The notes under the pieces were generated by a model, which was given only the letters and a program-made list of their open reading frames with translations, had not been told where the DNA came from and did no database searches. 64,000 nucleotides of DNA from Roseiarcus sp963758335. Lineage in GTDB: Bacteria; Pseudomonadota; Alphaproteobacteria; Rhizobiales; Beijerinckiaceae. Within the stretch, counting starts at the first letter, position 1, and each line of letters starts with the position of its first letter. The stretch is taken from NCBI GenBank assembly GCA_963758335.1, contig CAVWVF010000003.1:372001-436000 (forward strand). The letters are read 5' to 3'. A program made the translations under genes and the position numbers. Below, piece after piece: positions 9,525 to 19,663 of the stretch.

Positions 9525-9925
9525 TGAGCGCAGCCCGGCAGGTGAGGCGACTTGGCCGCGCCGTAAGAGTGCAGCTTTTCGGTCACCAGCACACCAGGTA
9601 CGAAACCTAAATTCTTGAACAGCTTGCGCATGAGTTTCGCGGCTGCAGTCTTGTCGCGCCGTCGTTGCACGACGAGGTCGAGAACCTCGCCTTCATCGTC
9701 AACCGCGCGCCACAGCCAGAGTTGCCTGCCCGCGATCATCACGGCTCGTCGATATGCCATCGCGACGTCGGCTGCGGCCGTAGACGGCGAAGTTCTCGCG
9801 CGAATAGAGGCCCGAACCTCAAGACCCACCGTCGCACCATTTCGTAGGAGACATCCAGACCGCGCTCAGCGAGCAGATCTTCGACGTCGCATAGCTGCGC
9901 GTGAAACGCGCATATAGCCGAACAG
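9525..9925 (-). pseudogene. IS6-family transposase fragment
   Basis: Read on the minus strand this gives VEDLLAERGLDVSYEMVRRWVLRFG, then RWHIDE, then LWLWRAVDDEGEVLDLVVQ, RRDKTAAAKLMRKL and VLVTEKLHSYGAAK. These are the DDE core segments of the IS6/IS26/IS240 family. There is at least one frame break near 9780. The N-terminus is cut exactly where IS21 copy 1 begins (9926), and the C-terminus fades out near 9525. No matching other half is found beyond the IS21. Confidence 0.75.
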
Positions 9926-10038
9926 TGTGTTTCGGCGTGGAAAAGTGACCCTCTGAGGCGGGGGATCGGCGTCCAAAAGTGACCCCCTCAATTCCGATTT
10001 GTTCGGCTGCCTGCTTTGGCGCGAAGCGGGCGGTGGGG

Positions 10039-11533
10039 ATGCTGATTGTGGAGACGATTGGTGGGATACGGCGCGAGCATTTCGTACAGGGCAAGACGAT
10101 CAGGGAGATCGCGCGGGATCTGAAGCTGTCGCGCAACACGGTGCGCAAGGTCCTGCGATCCGCGGAGACGGCGTTTTCCTATGGGCGAGACGTTCAGCCG
10201 CGGCCGAAGCTGGGTCGATGGACGGAAGACCTCGATCGGCTGCTGGCGACGAACGCGGACGCGCGGCGCGCGAGCGGATGACGCTAATCCGGATTTTCGG
10301 AGAGCTGCGGGCGCTCGGCTACGAAGGCGGATACGACGCCATCCGCCGAGATGCTCGGCGCTGGCGCAAAGCGCATTCGAGTACGACGGCGAGCGCCTTT
10401 GTCCCGCTGACCTTCGCGCCGGGCGAGGCCTACCAGTTCGACTGGAGCCATGAGATCGTCGTGCTGAACGGCGTGACGACGACGGTGAAGGCCGCACACG
10501 TCCGACTGTGCCATAGTCGCATGATGTTCGTGCGCGCCTATCCGCGCGAGCGCAGGAGATGGTGTTCGACGCCCACGAGCGGGCGTTCGCGTTCTTCAAG
10601 GGCGCCTGCGGGCGCGGCGTCTACGACAACATGAAGACGGCGGTGGAGACGATTTTCGTCGGCAAGGACCGCCATTACAATCGCCGCTTCCTCCAGATGT
10701 GCTCGCACCATCTCGTCGAGCCGGTGGCCTGCACGCCGGCCTCGCGCTGGGAGAAGGGCCAGGTCGAGAACCAGGTCGGCCTCGTGCGCGAACGCTTCTT
10801 CACGCCGCGCCTGCGGTTCAAGAGCTATGACGAGCTGAACGCCTGGCTCCTCGATAAATGTCTGGCCTGGGCGAAAGCGCACGCCTATCCAAAGCGGCCC
10901 GAGCGGACGATCTGGGAGGTCTTCGAAGAGGAACGGCCGAAGCTGATCCCGTATCGCGGCCGCTTCGACGGCTTCCATACGTTGCCGGCCTCGGTGTCGA
11001 AGACGTGCCTCGTCCGCTTCGACAACAACAGGTACTCGGTGAGCGCCAGCGCCGTCGGCCGCCCGGTCGACATTCACGCCTACGCCGACCGCGTCGTGAT
11101 CCGCCAGGACGGGCGCGTTGTGGCGGAACATCCGCGCTGTTACGGGCGCGGCGAAACGATCTACGATCCCTGGCATTACGTTCCGGTCCTGGCGCGCAGG
11201 CCGGGGGCCTTGCGCAACGGGGCGCCGTTCAAGGACTGGGTGTTGCCGGCGGCGCTCGACCGGGTCCGGCGCAAGCTCGCCGGTTCGAACGACGGCGATC
11301 GGCAGATGGTCAAGATCCTCGCCGCGGTGCTGAGCGACGGGCTGCCGGCGGTCGAGGCCGCCTGCCATCAGGCGCTCGCCGAGGGCGTCCATTCGTCCGA
11401 CGTCGTCCTCAACATTCTCTCCCGACACCGCGATCCAGGTCCGAGCGCGACCATCGCCACGCCGGAGACGCTGCGGCTGCGCCATGCGCCGGTCGCCGAC
11501 TGCGCCCGATACGACCAACTCAGGAGCGCCTGA
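10039..11533 (+). pseudogene. istA: IS21 transposase IstA, two frameshifts
   Basis: The N-terminal helix-turn-helix (KTIREIARDLKLSRNTVRKVLR) is in one frame. The frame shifts near 10275 into a stretch with the first catalytic aspartate (YQFDWSHE) and shifts again near 10555, after RAYPRER. The remainder carries the second aspartate (YDNMKTAV), the catalytic glutamate (EKGQVENQVGLVRE) and the C-terminal domain through to 11533. All catalytic residues survive, so only the two indels prevent translation. The stop lies 2 bp before the istB start. Confidence 0.85.
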
Positions 11534-11535
11534 CA

Positions 11536-12263
11536 ATGGAGCGAACCGAAGTCCTCGACATGATGGGCGACCTGAAGCTCTATGGCATGAAGGCCGCCTA
11601 TGACGAGACGCTGGCCACGGCGCTCAAGCGCAAGCACGAACCGCAGCGCTTCGTCGGCGATCTCCTGAAAGCCGAGATCTCGGAGAAGCAGGCACGGTCG
11701 ATCAAATGCCACTCACGGTCGCCAAGCTGCCCCTCGCCAAGGACGTCGACGGCTTCACGTTCAAGACCACGCCGATCAACGAGGCCCTGGTGCGCGATCT
11801 CGCCGGCGGCGGCTTCCTTGCCCAGCAGCGCAACGTCGTCCTGGTCGGGGGAACCGGCACGGGCAAGACGCACCTGGCCATCGCCATCGCGCGAAGCTCC
11901 ATCCGATCGGGAGCGCGCGGGCGCTTCTTCACCACCGTCGATCTCGTCAACCGGCTCGAGGCCGAGGCTCGCGCCGGACGCCAGGGGCGCATCGCCGATT
12001 ATCTCACGCGCATGGACTTCGTCATTATCGACGAACTCGGCTATCTGCCCTTCGCCCAGGCCGGCGGGCAGTTGCTGTTCCATCTCGTCAGCCGGCTCTA
12101 CGAGCGAACGTCGATCGTCGTCACCACCAATCTCGCCTTCGGCGAATGGCCGAGCGTGTTCGGCAATCCGAAGATGACGACCGCGCTGCTCGACCGCCTC
12201 ACCCATCATTGCGACATTGTCGAGACCGGAAACGAGAGCTGGCGCTTCAAGAACCGCGCCTGA
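11536..12263 (+). pseudogene. istB: IS21 helper ATPase IstB, one frameshift
   Basis: The protein starts MERTEVLDMMGDLKLYGM. After RSIK at about 11706 the frame shifts and resumes with LTVAKLPLAKDVDGF. Walker A is GGTGTGKTH and Walker B is FVIIDELGYLPF. IstB is the AAA+ regulator that controls target choice and transposition of IS21. It ends FKNRA at 12263. The single indel probably inactivates it. Confidence 0.85.
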
Positions 12264-12420
12264 TCCTCCAAACAACAGCTCCTCGCTAACCCGCGCTCGC
12301 CCCGGCTGCGCAACCCCGACCAGCTCCGCCGGGGCGAGCGCTGCCGTCCGTGCCCCGCCACAAATCGGGGGTCAATTTTGGACGCCGATCGGGGGTCAAA
12401 ATTGGACGCCGATTGACACA

Positions 12421-12776
12421 TCGCGCGGCGTTGTGATCTTGACCGTGATGTGGCCGCCAGGAATGGCGGCAGATCGTTGCCTCTCCTGCGCGCTGGCGGT
12501 TCAGCATCTTCGCGACCTCGACGACACTGCCCGACCCTTTCTTATACTGCGGCGGGCCCTCCATCCGGTGGAGCTTCGTGATTGAATGGACGACGTCCGA
12601 ACTGAACGCTGCCCCGGCCGTCCACTCGCCAGCCCCAGAGTGACCTGAAGGAACCCTCGGTTCGCTTGGATCGAAATCGAAGAGGGGCCGGGGTTGAGTG
12701 CCATGTCGAACAGCGCGTCGCCCGCTTCGATCTTCGGGATCGGCTTTGACCAGCGCGTGCAGTCGGCGTCTCGACT
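12421..12776. other. No identifiable gene
   Basis: This stretch, between IS21 copy 1 and the integrase tail, has short open frames on both strands but no domain or repeat I can name. It is probably the junction left by the rearrangement that removed the IS21 target duplication. Confidence 0.3.
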
Positions 12777-12881
12777 CTGAAGATCAGGTCGCAGACCGGG
12801 CACGCCAGCGACGTCATGCTCGCCCGTTACATCCGGGATGGGGAGCTGTTCGTCGACAACGCCGCCGGGGCGCTGCTGTGA
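12777..12881 (+). pseudogene. C-terminal tail of a tyrosine recombinase/integrase
   Basis: The segment reads KIRSQTGHASDVMLARYIRD, then GELFVDNAAGALL and a stop. It matches the end of the tyrosine-recombinase catalytic domain: the conserved GH box and the tyrosine in ARYIR, followed by the short tail seen in integrases of rhizobial plasmids and islands. Only about 34 residues remain; upstream sequence in this frame does not align. It is a clear sign that an integrase gene once lay here. Confidence 0.6.
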
Positions 12882-13239
12882 CCGAGCAGGGCATCCTGCA
12901 TTATCAGCCGGCTGTGCCCAGCTCGATCTACCTGTATGTGGGGCAAAAATCACAAGATATTCCGCCCTCGAAGCCGGTTTTGGTTGCACCAGACCTCAAA
13001 TGGGGGGACACCGAGCATCCAGAGGCGGTACTTCGGCGGGGGCAACACAAGACCTCTGGACGTAGTCCGCCGAGGCGATTACGTCCGGGACGACCTATGC
13101 CGATTTCGACGGTCCAGCAGCTTTGCATCCCCAGCGCCGTGGTGACGAGCGACAGTCTCGTAGAACAGGTCGCGCAGATCGAGGATTTTGCGTCTGGCAA
13201 GGTCGACGCACGCGTATTCTTCCGGCGCAACCACTTCAC

Positions 13240-13576
13240 CGCCGGAGCCGGTTACAAGCAGATCATCGACCGCGCTCACGATCATGGCATCCGCTTCGTA
13301 GGGGTCACGCTCACCCCCTTCCACACGTTCAAGGGCCTGCCGACGTCCGGATACTATACGCCTGAGAAGGAGAAAATCCGCGAGGCGGTCAACGAATGGA
13401 TCCGCGCCAACAAGACGACCGATGGGCTCATCGACTTCGACAAATTACTCGAGGACCCGAAGAACCCAAACCACATCAACCCCGCCTATGACTGTGGCGA
13501 CCACCTGCATCCGAACGACGCGGGATATCAGGCCATGGCCAAGGCCGTCGATCTGAACGTGCTCGTCGGCAAGTAG
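13240..13576 (+). pseudogene. SGNH/GDSL hydrolase, C-terminal remnant
   Basis: The last about 110 residues of a longer frame read GYKQIIDRAHDHGIRFVGVT, LTPFHTFKGL, then YYTPEKEKIREAVNEWIR, and end with AYDCGDHLHPNDAGYQAMAKAV. The DHLHPND motif supplies the catalytic Asp and His of SGNH hydrolases (secreted or periplasmic esterases). The N-terminal GDS block with the nucleophilic serine is absent. Sequence upstream, between 12882 and about 13240, is open but not recognisable, so the gene is a 5'-truncated relic. Confidence 0.7.
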
Positions 13577-14679
13577 GACCTAGCGGGGAGAAAATGGAGT
13601 CCGGGACGCGACGCTTTCAGAACGCCCGCGTCCCGGCCCTCCTCGGTAAGCATCGAGCAGATGGCGTGGTAGGCAGCGGCGGTGATAGCGATGCGGGTCA
13701 TGGGGACAGTGGTGGTCTACTTCGTCGGCTTCCACTCCCTCGCCATTCGCTGCGCCTCGGCGATGTGAGCGGACGTCATCTTGGCGGAAATCTCGTCGCG
13801 GAAGTCTGGCGCTACCTCGGTCAAAGGAAACGGAGCCGGCGACGCGGCCAACTTGAGCCACTTGACGCGGGCGGCACGCAGCCGAGTATCGTTCCCCGAT
13901 GCCGACGCCGAGGCCCTCAGCGAGGCCCTACGGGCCGTAGAGCGGCCGTCGCATGCAAAGGGCGCTATACGGTCTTATGATCACCGATCCGGGCCAGCGC
14001 TCGCCGTAGGTAAGCCCGGCAGTGAGAAGGGCATCCGTTGCGGAGCGGATGCCCTCATCTCGCGCCGGGCTCGGCTTAGACTAGTGCAGGCATGGCGCGT
14101 GCCATCACGAACGGGTCATTACTGGACAGTTGGAGCCTGTCGCGTCGCCGAATGCGTGCCGATATCCACCCCCGGAGGCGGATTTCGGCGACCGCCACGA
14201 ATCCGGGGTCCCGGGGATCGAGCTGGGGAGGATCGACCCGATCGATGAACTGAAGCGGCTCATCGGAAAGCTGGATGCAGGCCCGGCGCGGCGTCCGGTC
14301 AACGTGCAGAGGTTCCCAGATCGACACCTACAGCCAAAAGGCCAAAGGTCAGCCGCCGAAAGGCTGACGAGTTTACTGTTTACACTGGGCTTCGCCCTCG
14401 CCAGAATGGTCTACAACGACGGCGCTACGTGCAATGACAGTCGAGGACAGCCGCTTCGGTGCTGGCCGCACGATGGTGCTGGGCCGCGTGCTTGGGCAGC
14501 GCATTGCAGAAGGCGTCATTGGCGGCGGGAGACTGGCCGAGGCTGCGGGAACAGAGGTGCCGAAGCAGACCCCGCAAATCGACGCGACGCTCATCGCGAC
14601 ACGTGCGCGCGTCGAAAATCCCCACCTTGCCGTCGACCGCCGCGCCCGCCATAACTGCGAGCCGAAGCGAGGTGACGCC
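13577..14679. other. Gene-poor stretch, no recognisable coding sequence
   Basis: About 1.1 kb of GC-rich DNA with only short overlapping frames on both strands. None has a domain I recognise. No inverted repeats or transposon ends stand out. It may be eroded coding DNA. Confidence 0.35.
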
Positions 14680-14865
14680 ATGTCCGACGAAGCGGTCCGT
14701 GTCGGCCGTCGCGTGTTATTGCGCGAGGAGATCCGCGCCGAGAAGCGCCGGATGCTCGCACGCGTGTCGGGCGAATCTGGCCCGGAGCGCCAGCGGCTTC
14801 TCAGGGAAATCGCGGCGGCCAACGAATTGATCACGTGGTTCGACGCGCGCCGCATCGTCCATTGA
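14680..14865 (+). CDS. Small hypothetical protein, 61 aa, charged and helical
   Basis: The frame MSDEAVRVGRRVLLREEIRAEK is followed by an Arg/Glu-rich helix and ends WFDARRIVH. The start has a purine-rich GAGGTGA just upstream. The composition (R, E, L heptads) suggests a short coiled coil. I know no family for it. A longer frame beginning at 14434 includes it but adds low-information sequence. It could be a fortuitous frame. Confidence 0.35.
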   Translation: MSDEAVRVGRRVLLREEIRAEKRRMLARVSGESGPERQRLLREIAAANELITWFDARRIVH

Positions 14866-15391
14866 ACGTGATCAGGCGACGCCGACGTCCATTTACACTG
14901 CGCCGATTGACATCAGGAAGACAAAAACGTGTAACGCAGGCAGTGCCGCCTAGCATGATCACTGTCCCGTTTATACCAGTCCCCGCTGATGCGGACTCAC
15001 GGTGCCCCGATTACACCAATTTCTATTGACCAATTGAAATATTTTGACTATTTTGCTTTTTGTCGCTCAAATAACTCTGCGGTTTCGCAATATCGCTCTT
15101 ACATCTCGAATCCCTGAACTCATGGCGCAAAATCGTCTTTTTGCCGCTGTGACCACAACCGCTGGGAGAGGCCGCCGGATCGCCTCTCCCGCCAACGGCG
15201 ACCAGATGGGTCATCCGAGAAGGGCATTTGGCGGCGTCGAACCAGTCCACGCCGAACTCGCGCTTTGTGGGGCGCTGCTCCACTAAGGGGCAAGTCGCGC
15301 GCAAACGGCGCACCGATCGGCAAACGGGTGGTTATTCTCCGATCGTATCGCGTCAAACCGAACGCGGGCCGGCGAGGTCCATATCGGCGAT
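14866..15391. other. AT-richer intergenic stretch before IS630
   Basis: Base composition drops noticeably around 15010-15110, with runs such as TTGACTATTTTGCTTTTTG. No gene, tRNA or repeat was found. It could carry a promoter but none can be assigned with confidence. Confidence 0.3.
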
Positions 15392-16331
15392 TTAGAGCGG
15401 AATCCGATCATCCTGTATCGTGCTCATAACCACAGCGCAGGTTTCGAGGGCGCGCATGAGGCCCGCGACGGTCCGTTCGGCGATTTTGCGCAGGAAGGCT
15501 TTGAGCTTGGAGAAGGCTTTTTCGATGGGGTTCATATCAGGACTGTAGGCTGGGAGATATCGCAACTCCGCGCCCGCCGCCTTGATGAGTTGCTCGACCC
15601 GCGGCCCCTTGTGAGCCGGGAGATTGTCCATGACGACGATCTCGCCGGGCGAGAGCGTGGGGACGAGGCATGTCTCCAGCCAATCCTCGAACAGGGCGGC
15701 GTTGATCGGTCCATCGAAAGTCTTTGCCGCCGTCAGGCCGCGAAGGCGAAGGCCGGCGACCAAAGTCACCGTTTTGTAGTGACTGTGCGGGATGGCCGCC
15801 CGCAAGCGGCGCCCGCGCCGGCAACGTCCGCCTTTGCGCGCGAGATTGGTGGAGGCTCCGGTCTCGTCAACGAAAACGAGTTTCGTCGGATCGAGATCGA
15901 GCTGCCCCGCGAACCATTCCCGGCGTCGACTTTGCACGTCCGCGCGTTGTTGTTCCTCGGCATGCGCTGTTTTTTTTAAAGGTGATCTCGTGACGGTCGA
16001 AGAAACGCCACAGCACAGAGACCGCAAAGCGCTCGCCGCAATTGGCGATCAGCCGCTCCTGGATCTCGAGCAGCGTCATGTCCGGGCTGCGCCGGATCAG
16101 GCCCAACAGATAGTCGCGATGCGCCTCGATCCGGCCGGAGCGTCGGTCGCCGCCAGAAGGCGCCGGCGAAATCTCGCCCGTGGTTTGGAACCGCTTCACC
16201 CAGCGCACTGCGCTCGCTATGCTCACTTTGAAATGCGCGGCCGCCTGATTGCGCGACAACCCGCCCAAGACCACCGCCTCAACCACGCGCTCGCGAAGAT
16301 CGTTGGAAAGACCCATCCCCGCCGCCCCCAT
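15392..16331 (-). CDS. IS630 transposase, in two overlapping frames
   Basis: The first frame (16331 to about 15970) gives the helix-turn-helix part MGLSNDLRERVVEAVVLGG and ends after FDRHEITFKKN. The second frame continues LKKTAHAEEQQRADVQSRR and carries the DDE triad: KLVFVDETGAS, EIVVMDNLPAHKG and YSPDMNPIEKAFSKLK. The changeover is at a run of eight A on the coding strand (15970-15977). Loss of one A, or slippage, would join the frames. IS630 elements often use slippage at such runs, so this may be functional. The stop codon overlaps the terminal TA. Confidence 0.85.
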
Positions 16332-16410
16332 TCTCGCAGCGTGAATGACGAAGCAGAAATTAACCGATTCGGGAATCCCCCAACCAATTCAATCCGTTCG
16401 GATACCGCTC
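15395..16410 (-). mobile_element. IS630-family element
   Basis: The left end GAGCGGAATCCGATC at 15395 is matched by the complement of the right end (GAGCGGTATCCGAAC), which finishes at 16410. Both sides are flanked by TA (15393-15394 and 16411-16412), the target duplication expected for IS630/Tc1-mariner elements. One transposase gene, split in two frames, fills the element on the minus strand. Confidence 0.9.
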
Positions 16411-16412
16411 TA

Positions 16413-16949
16413 GCCCGACTTCGCGGATTCGACCGGTCACAAGGCATTTTTTGACCTTTTGCGCTGGCCAAGTATTTGACTTTGCTTGCATCGATTGCAC
16501 AGAACCAGCCGAAAACCCGCTGTAGTGAAGACCAACTAAACTCAACTCAGATTCCAAAGCACCACGAATCGTGTCACTGTCGATATTTATATTCCGCTCG
16601 GACGCTTGAGCTTTGCTTTACCAGCCTTGCTGTCGTCGAAACTGCACCTTTGCGGCCCCCCTCTGAAGCTGTCTTGTAGTGAAGACCTTTTAGGTCAAGT
16701 TATTGATTTTATTGACCCAGGAATTCGAAAAACAGCCCAATCCGCGAAGACGGGCTAGCTCGGCGATCGGCGATTCATTCCGCCCGATAATGAGATATGC
16801 TCACGACGTCGCCTTTTCGTTTCGGCGCTCTTCGAGAAATGTAGTCACCGTTAACTGTGGAGTAATTGCGTCGACGGAAACATGTGGTCACAGCTCGCCC
16901 TTCGGGCGAATGGACGGACTCTGGCGAGCCGCCCTGCGGGGAAGGATTT
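16413..16949. repeat. Repeat-bearing gap with two TGTAGTGAAGAC words
   Basis: No gene is seen in these 537 bp. The word TGTAGTGAAGAC occurs at 16521 and 16675, in the same orientation as at both ends of the IS1634-type transposase gene near 32.9 and 34.7 kb. The sequence at 16412 (AGCCCGACTT) equals the start of that element's terminal repeat, and GCCGAAAAC precedes the word at both loci. This is probably the relic of a related element whose transposase has been lost. Confidence 0.5.
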
Positions 16950-17171
16950 ATGAAGACTGCCGGCATTCGAGTGGCCAAGGGGCGTCTCTCGGAGCTCGCG
17001 CGAGTTGCGGCCAACGGCGAGCCCACCCTCCTCACAGACTATGGCAAACTGCTTGCGGTGATCACGTCCATCGAGGAGGGGGGCGCCAGCCACGCGGCCG
17101 GCTTTTCGGACGTCTTGGCGCTCAAGCAGGCCCTGCTGGCCGTTCCGCATCCCCTTGACGTCGATTTCTAG
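16950..17171 (+). CDS. Antitoxin of a type II toxin-antitoxin pair (Phd/YefM-like)
   Basis: A 73-aa protein, MKTAGIRVAKGRLSELARVA, followed by NGEPTLLTDYGKLLAVITSI and ending HPLDVDF. The arrangement (short N-terminal dimerisation/DNA-binding part, then a 'neutralising' tail) and the PIN-domain gene 30 bp downstream point to an antitoxin that represses its own operon. The frame is intact, but its partner toxin is broken, so selection on it has probably ended. Confidence 0.65.
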   Translation: MKTAGIRVAKGRLSELARVAANGEPTLLTDYGKLLAVITSIEEGGASHAAGFSDVLALKQALLAVPHPLDVDF

Positions 17172-17201
17172 TTCGATCGACAATAAAGACGGGACAACTC
17201 T

Positions 17202-17639
17202 GTGACAAGTTGGCTGATTGACACCGCTCTCTTCAAGAGCCTCGCGCCGGGAGAGTGACGAACGAACAGCTTTCGACATTGGATCGAGACCCATATCGAG
17301 ACCGATGCAGAAGACCCCATTTTCCTCTCGGCCGCCTCCATCGTCGAGCTCAAGGCCGCAATCGTTAGAACCCCCGCTAGCCAGGCAATACGCGCCGAAG
17401 CGCTGACCAAGTGGCTCGACGGTCTCGTCACGAACTTCAGCGATAGAATCCATCCGGTCGACGTCAAAGTCGCTGCGCGCGCAGGCGAACTCATGCGCTA
17501 TTTGCAAGTGGGTCCTCCCCGCCATCGTTTCCATGACGCGCTGCTGATTGCGACGGCGCAGGTCTTTGGTCATGGCCTGCTGACGAAGAGAGAAGCGGTC
17601 TTTCGCTCTTGGACGAACGTCAAAGTGGCGTTGCTTTGA
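17202..17639 (+). pseudogene. PIN-domain toxin (VapC-like), frameshifted
   Basis: A GTG start gives VTSWLIDTALFKSLAPGE and then a TGA at 17256. Shifting frame twice recovers WIETHIETDAEDPIFLSAAS, IVELKAAIVR, LDGLVTNFSDRIHPVDVKVA, PRHRFHDALLIATAQVFG and a natural C-terminus. The PIN acidic residues are in LIDTA, IVELKAA and FHDALLIATA. VapC toxins are tRNA- or rRNA-cleaving nucleases. Two indels near 17256 and 17275 inactivate it. Confidence 0.75.
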
Positions 17640-17742
17640 GCGAGGCGCTTTGGGTAGACGTCGCGCCGAAGGCCGAGGCCCCGGCGCCGATGGCGTCGGC
17701 TCGCTCCGAAACAACGCGACGCTGAGCGGCCGGCGCCCCGTC

Positions 17743-18694
17743 CTATGGCGTCGAAAGGTGTCGGCGGACCCACGCCCTTGCCTCTTGCGCCTTTTGCTCT
17801 CGAGCCTCTCGCTTTCGAGCCGCGGCTTTTCTTCCACGCTCGACGGCCATCATCAGCGCCAAGAGTTCGTCCTCGTGAGCGTGCGCCGCGGCCTTTCGCC
17901 AATAATGGGTCGTCGGCGAGTCGCGATAGATCGCCCAGGGGGTTTTCATCGCCACGCCCTTCCATCCCCGCAAGACCTTCGCCGGCGTGCGGTTTTTGGA
18001 TTTCGATGGCGTGAAAGATCCCGTGTCGGCGGCACGCAAGGCGGAAAGGGTGACGCTCCGAAGGAGTTTCGGCGTTCCGTGAACCGCCGCGACGATCGGT
18101 GAACGCCGCATGGTCGCTGGTTTGAACGGTGAGGACGCCGTTTGGGGCGTGCTTTAGCAACTCCTCGAGGAAGTCGCTGGTCTCGTCGCCCAAGAACCCC
18201 TCCACCGGCTTGGCGAAAACGAAGTTGTTGAGGTTGCAGATCGCGAATAGGAGGTAGTTCCCTCCGAGCGCGTCGGGCAGCTGATAAAGCTCCAAGGTAT
18301 AGTCGGCGAATTTATGCTCGGTGAGAAGCAGTTTTTCCGTATTGCCCGCGGGAATTCGGCTCAGGCCGTGACGTCTGAAACATCGATGAAGCGCCGATCG
18401 GCTGAGCCCGGGGATCGCTTGTGCAAGCACGTGAAAGCAATCGTCGAGCGAGAAGCGCGTGCGTCTGCGGTAGACGACGATCAACGCCTCTTCGGCCAAA
18501 GTGAGCTTGTTCGAGGTCGGCTGTCGGGGTCCATTGCGCGAGTCCTCGGTCGTGCGTCGGTTCTTCCATTTGGCGACCGTCTTGGGATCGAGCCCTAACC
18601 GCGCGGCAAGGGCGCGATTGGATTTCTTGCTCCGCTGAATCTCCCGACGGATCGCTGGCGTCGTGGTGCTGCTCGGATGGCGCTTGCGGGTCAT
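17743..18694 (-). pseudogene. IS481-like transposase, decayed
   Basis: On the minus strand the N-terminus MTRKRHPSSTTTPAIRREIQ is followed by SNRALAARLGLDPKTVAKWK (helix-turn-helix) and RRTRFSLDDCFHVL, RSALHRCFRRHGLSR, which are typical of the IS481 group. The DDE core starts (VLTVQTSDHAAFTD), but the block holding the catalytic glutamate is missing. The C-terminal part lies in another frame, with NRTPAKVLRGWKG. It is a remnant, and its inverted repeats could not be identified. Confidence 0.6.
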
Positions 18695-18973
18695 GGACGT
18701 GCCTTACGGCTCCTTTCGTGAAGGACTCATAATCCACCAGGGACGCGGTCGCGACTTGCGCTACCGACGCTTGCGCGCATGACCGGCGCCGGCATGACTC
18801 ACGCGGGCATGACCCGCGGTCGCGCGGGAGAGCACTTTTTGGCCGCCATCCGTTACCGGATTCCGCAACGGTGCTAGGTCGCGAATCGCCTAGCCGGGTT
18901 CCCTCGCAACGTTCTCTACGCCTTCCATCGCACGCGATTTTCTTCGCAAAATCAACGCTTTGGTCTCGACAAC

Positions 18974-19648
18974 ATGAGTGCGTTGTGGTATATTTCGAGC
19001 CTGAGAAAGGGATCAAGGTTGACCGCGGTTTGGACCATCGGCCATTCGACCCACGACTGGCCCAAATTCGAGACATTGCCCGCGGCGGCGGACATCGGCG
19101 CGGTTGTCGACGTTCGATCTTTTCCCTCGCCCCGGCTGCCCCATTTCGGTCGGGCGGCGCTGACGGGGCGGCTCAACGCCTTGGGCATCGCCTACGTCTA
19201 TCTCGGGCTGGAGCTTGGGGGCCGACGTCGAAACGGATCCGCGGCGGACTATGAGACGATGGCCAAGCAGCCGTTGTTCCTCGAAGGGCTAGCGAAGGTC
19301 GAAACAATCGCCTCGCGGGCGCGTCTGGCGCTGATGTGCTCGGAACACGAACCTCTCGCCTGCCATCGCTGCTTGCTGATCGGGCGGCGGTTCGCCGAAC
19401 GCGGCGTCGACGTCGCTCACATCCTCCGCGACGGCCGGATCGAGCCGAACGCGGCGACCGAGGAGCGTCTCCTCAAGCTGACCCGGCAAACGGAACAGGA
19501 CCTGTTCGGGTCGCGCGACGATCGCCTGGCCCACGCATACCGCATCCAAGACCGACGGCTCTGGCGGGTCAGCGCGATGAAGCGACAGAGACCTGACGCC
19601 GATGGTCGACCGCTTCGAACCCATCCGATGCAGCAGACCCTGTTCTGA
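18974..19648 (+). CDS. DUF488 family protein
   Basis: A 224-aa protein with the DUF488 signatures VWTIGHSTHDWPKF, VVDVRSFPSPRLPHFGR and LMCSEHEPLACHR. Its biochemical function is unknown. In rhizobial mobile islands it often travels with recombination genes, and here it is followed at 16 bp by a YqaJ exonuclease. The ATG at 18974 is one option. A TTG at 19019, preceded by AGAAAGGGA, starts closer to the conserved domain and may be the true start. Confidence 0.8.
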   Translation: MSALWYISSLRKGSRLTAVWTIGHSTHDWPKFETLPAAADIGAVVDVRSFPSPRLPHFGRAALTGRLNALGIAYVYLGLELGGRRRNGSAADYETMAKQPLFLEGLAKVETIASRARLALMCSEHEPLACHRCLLIGRRFAERGVDVAHILRDGRIEPNAATEERLLKLTRQTEQDLFGSRDDRLAHAYRIQDRRLWRVSAMKRQRPDADGRPLRTHPMQQTLF

Positions 19649-19663
19649 CCCTGGGAGGAATCT

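Larger units (their letters stand above)
9926..12420 (+). mobile_element. IS21-family element, copy 1, decayed
   Basis: The ends are inverted repeats beginning TGTGT: on the left TGTGTTTCGGCG at 9926, on the right the complement of CGCCGATTGACACA ending at 12420. Internal repeats of the form GGCGTCCAAAA.TGACCCC occur at both ends, as is usual for IS21 termini. The two genes istA and istB are in order on the plus strand. No target duplication is visible: the left flank is IS6 sequence and the right flank is unrelated. One side has therefore probably been deleted or rearranged. Confidence 0.85.
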
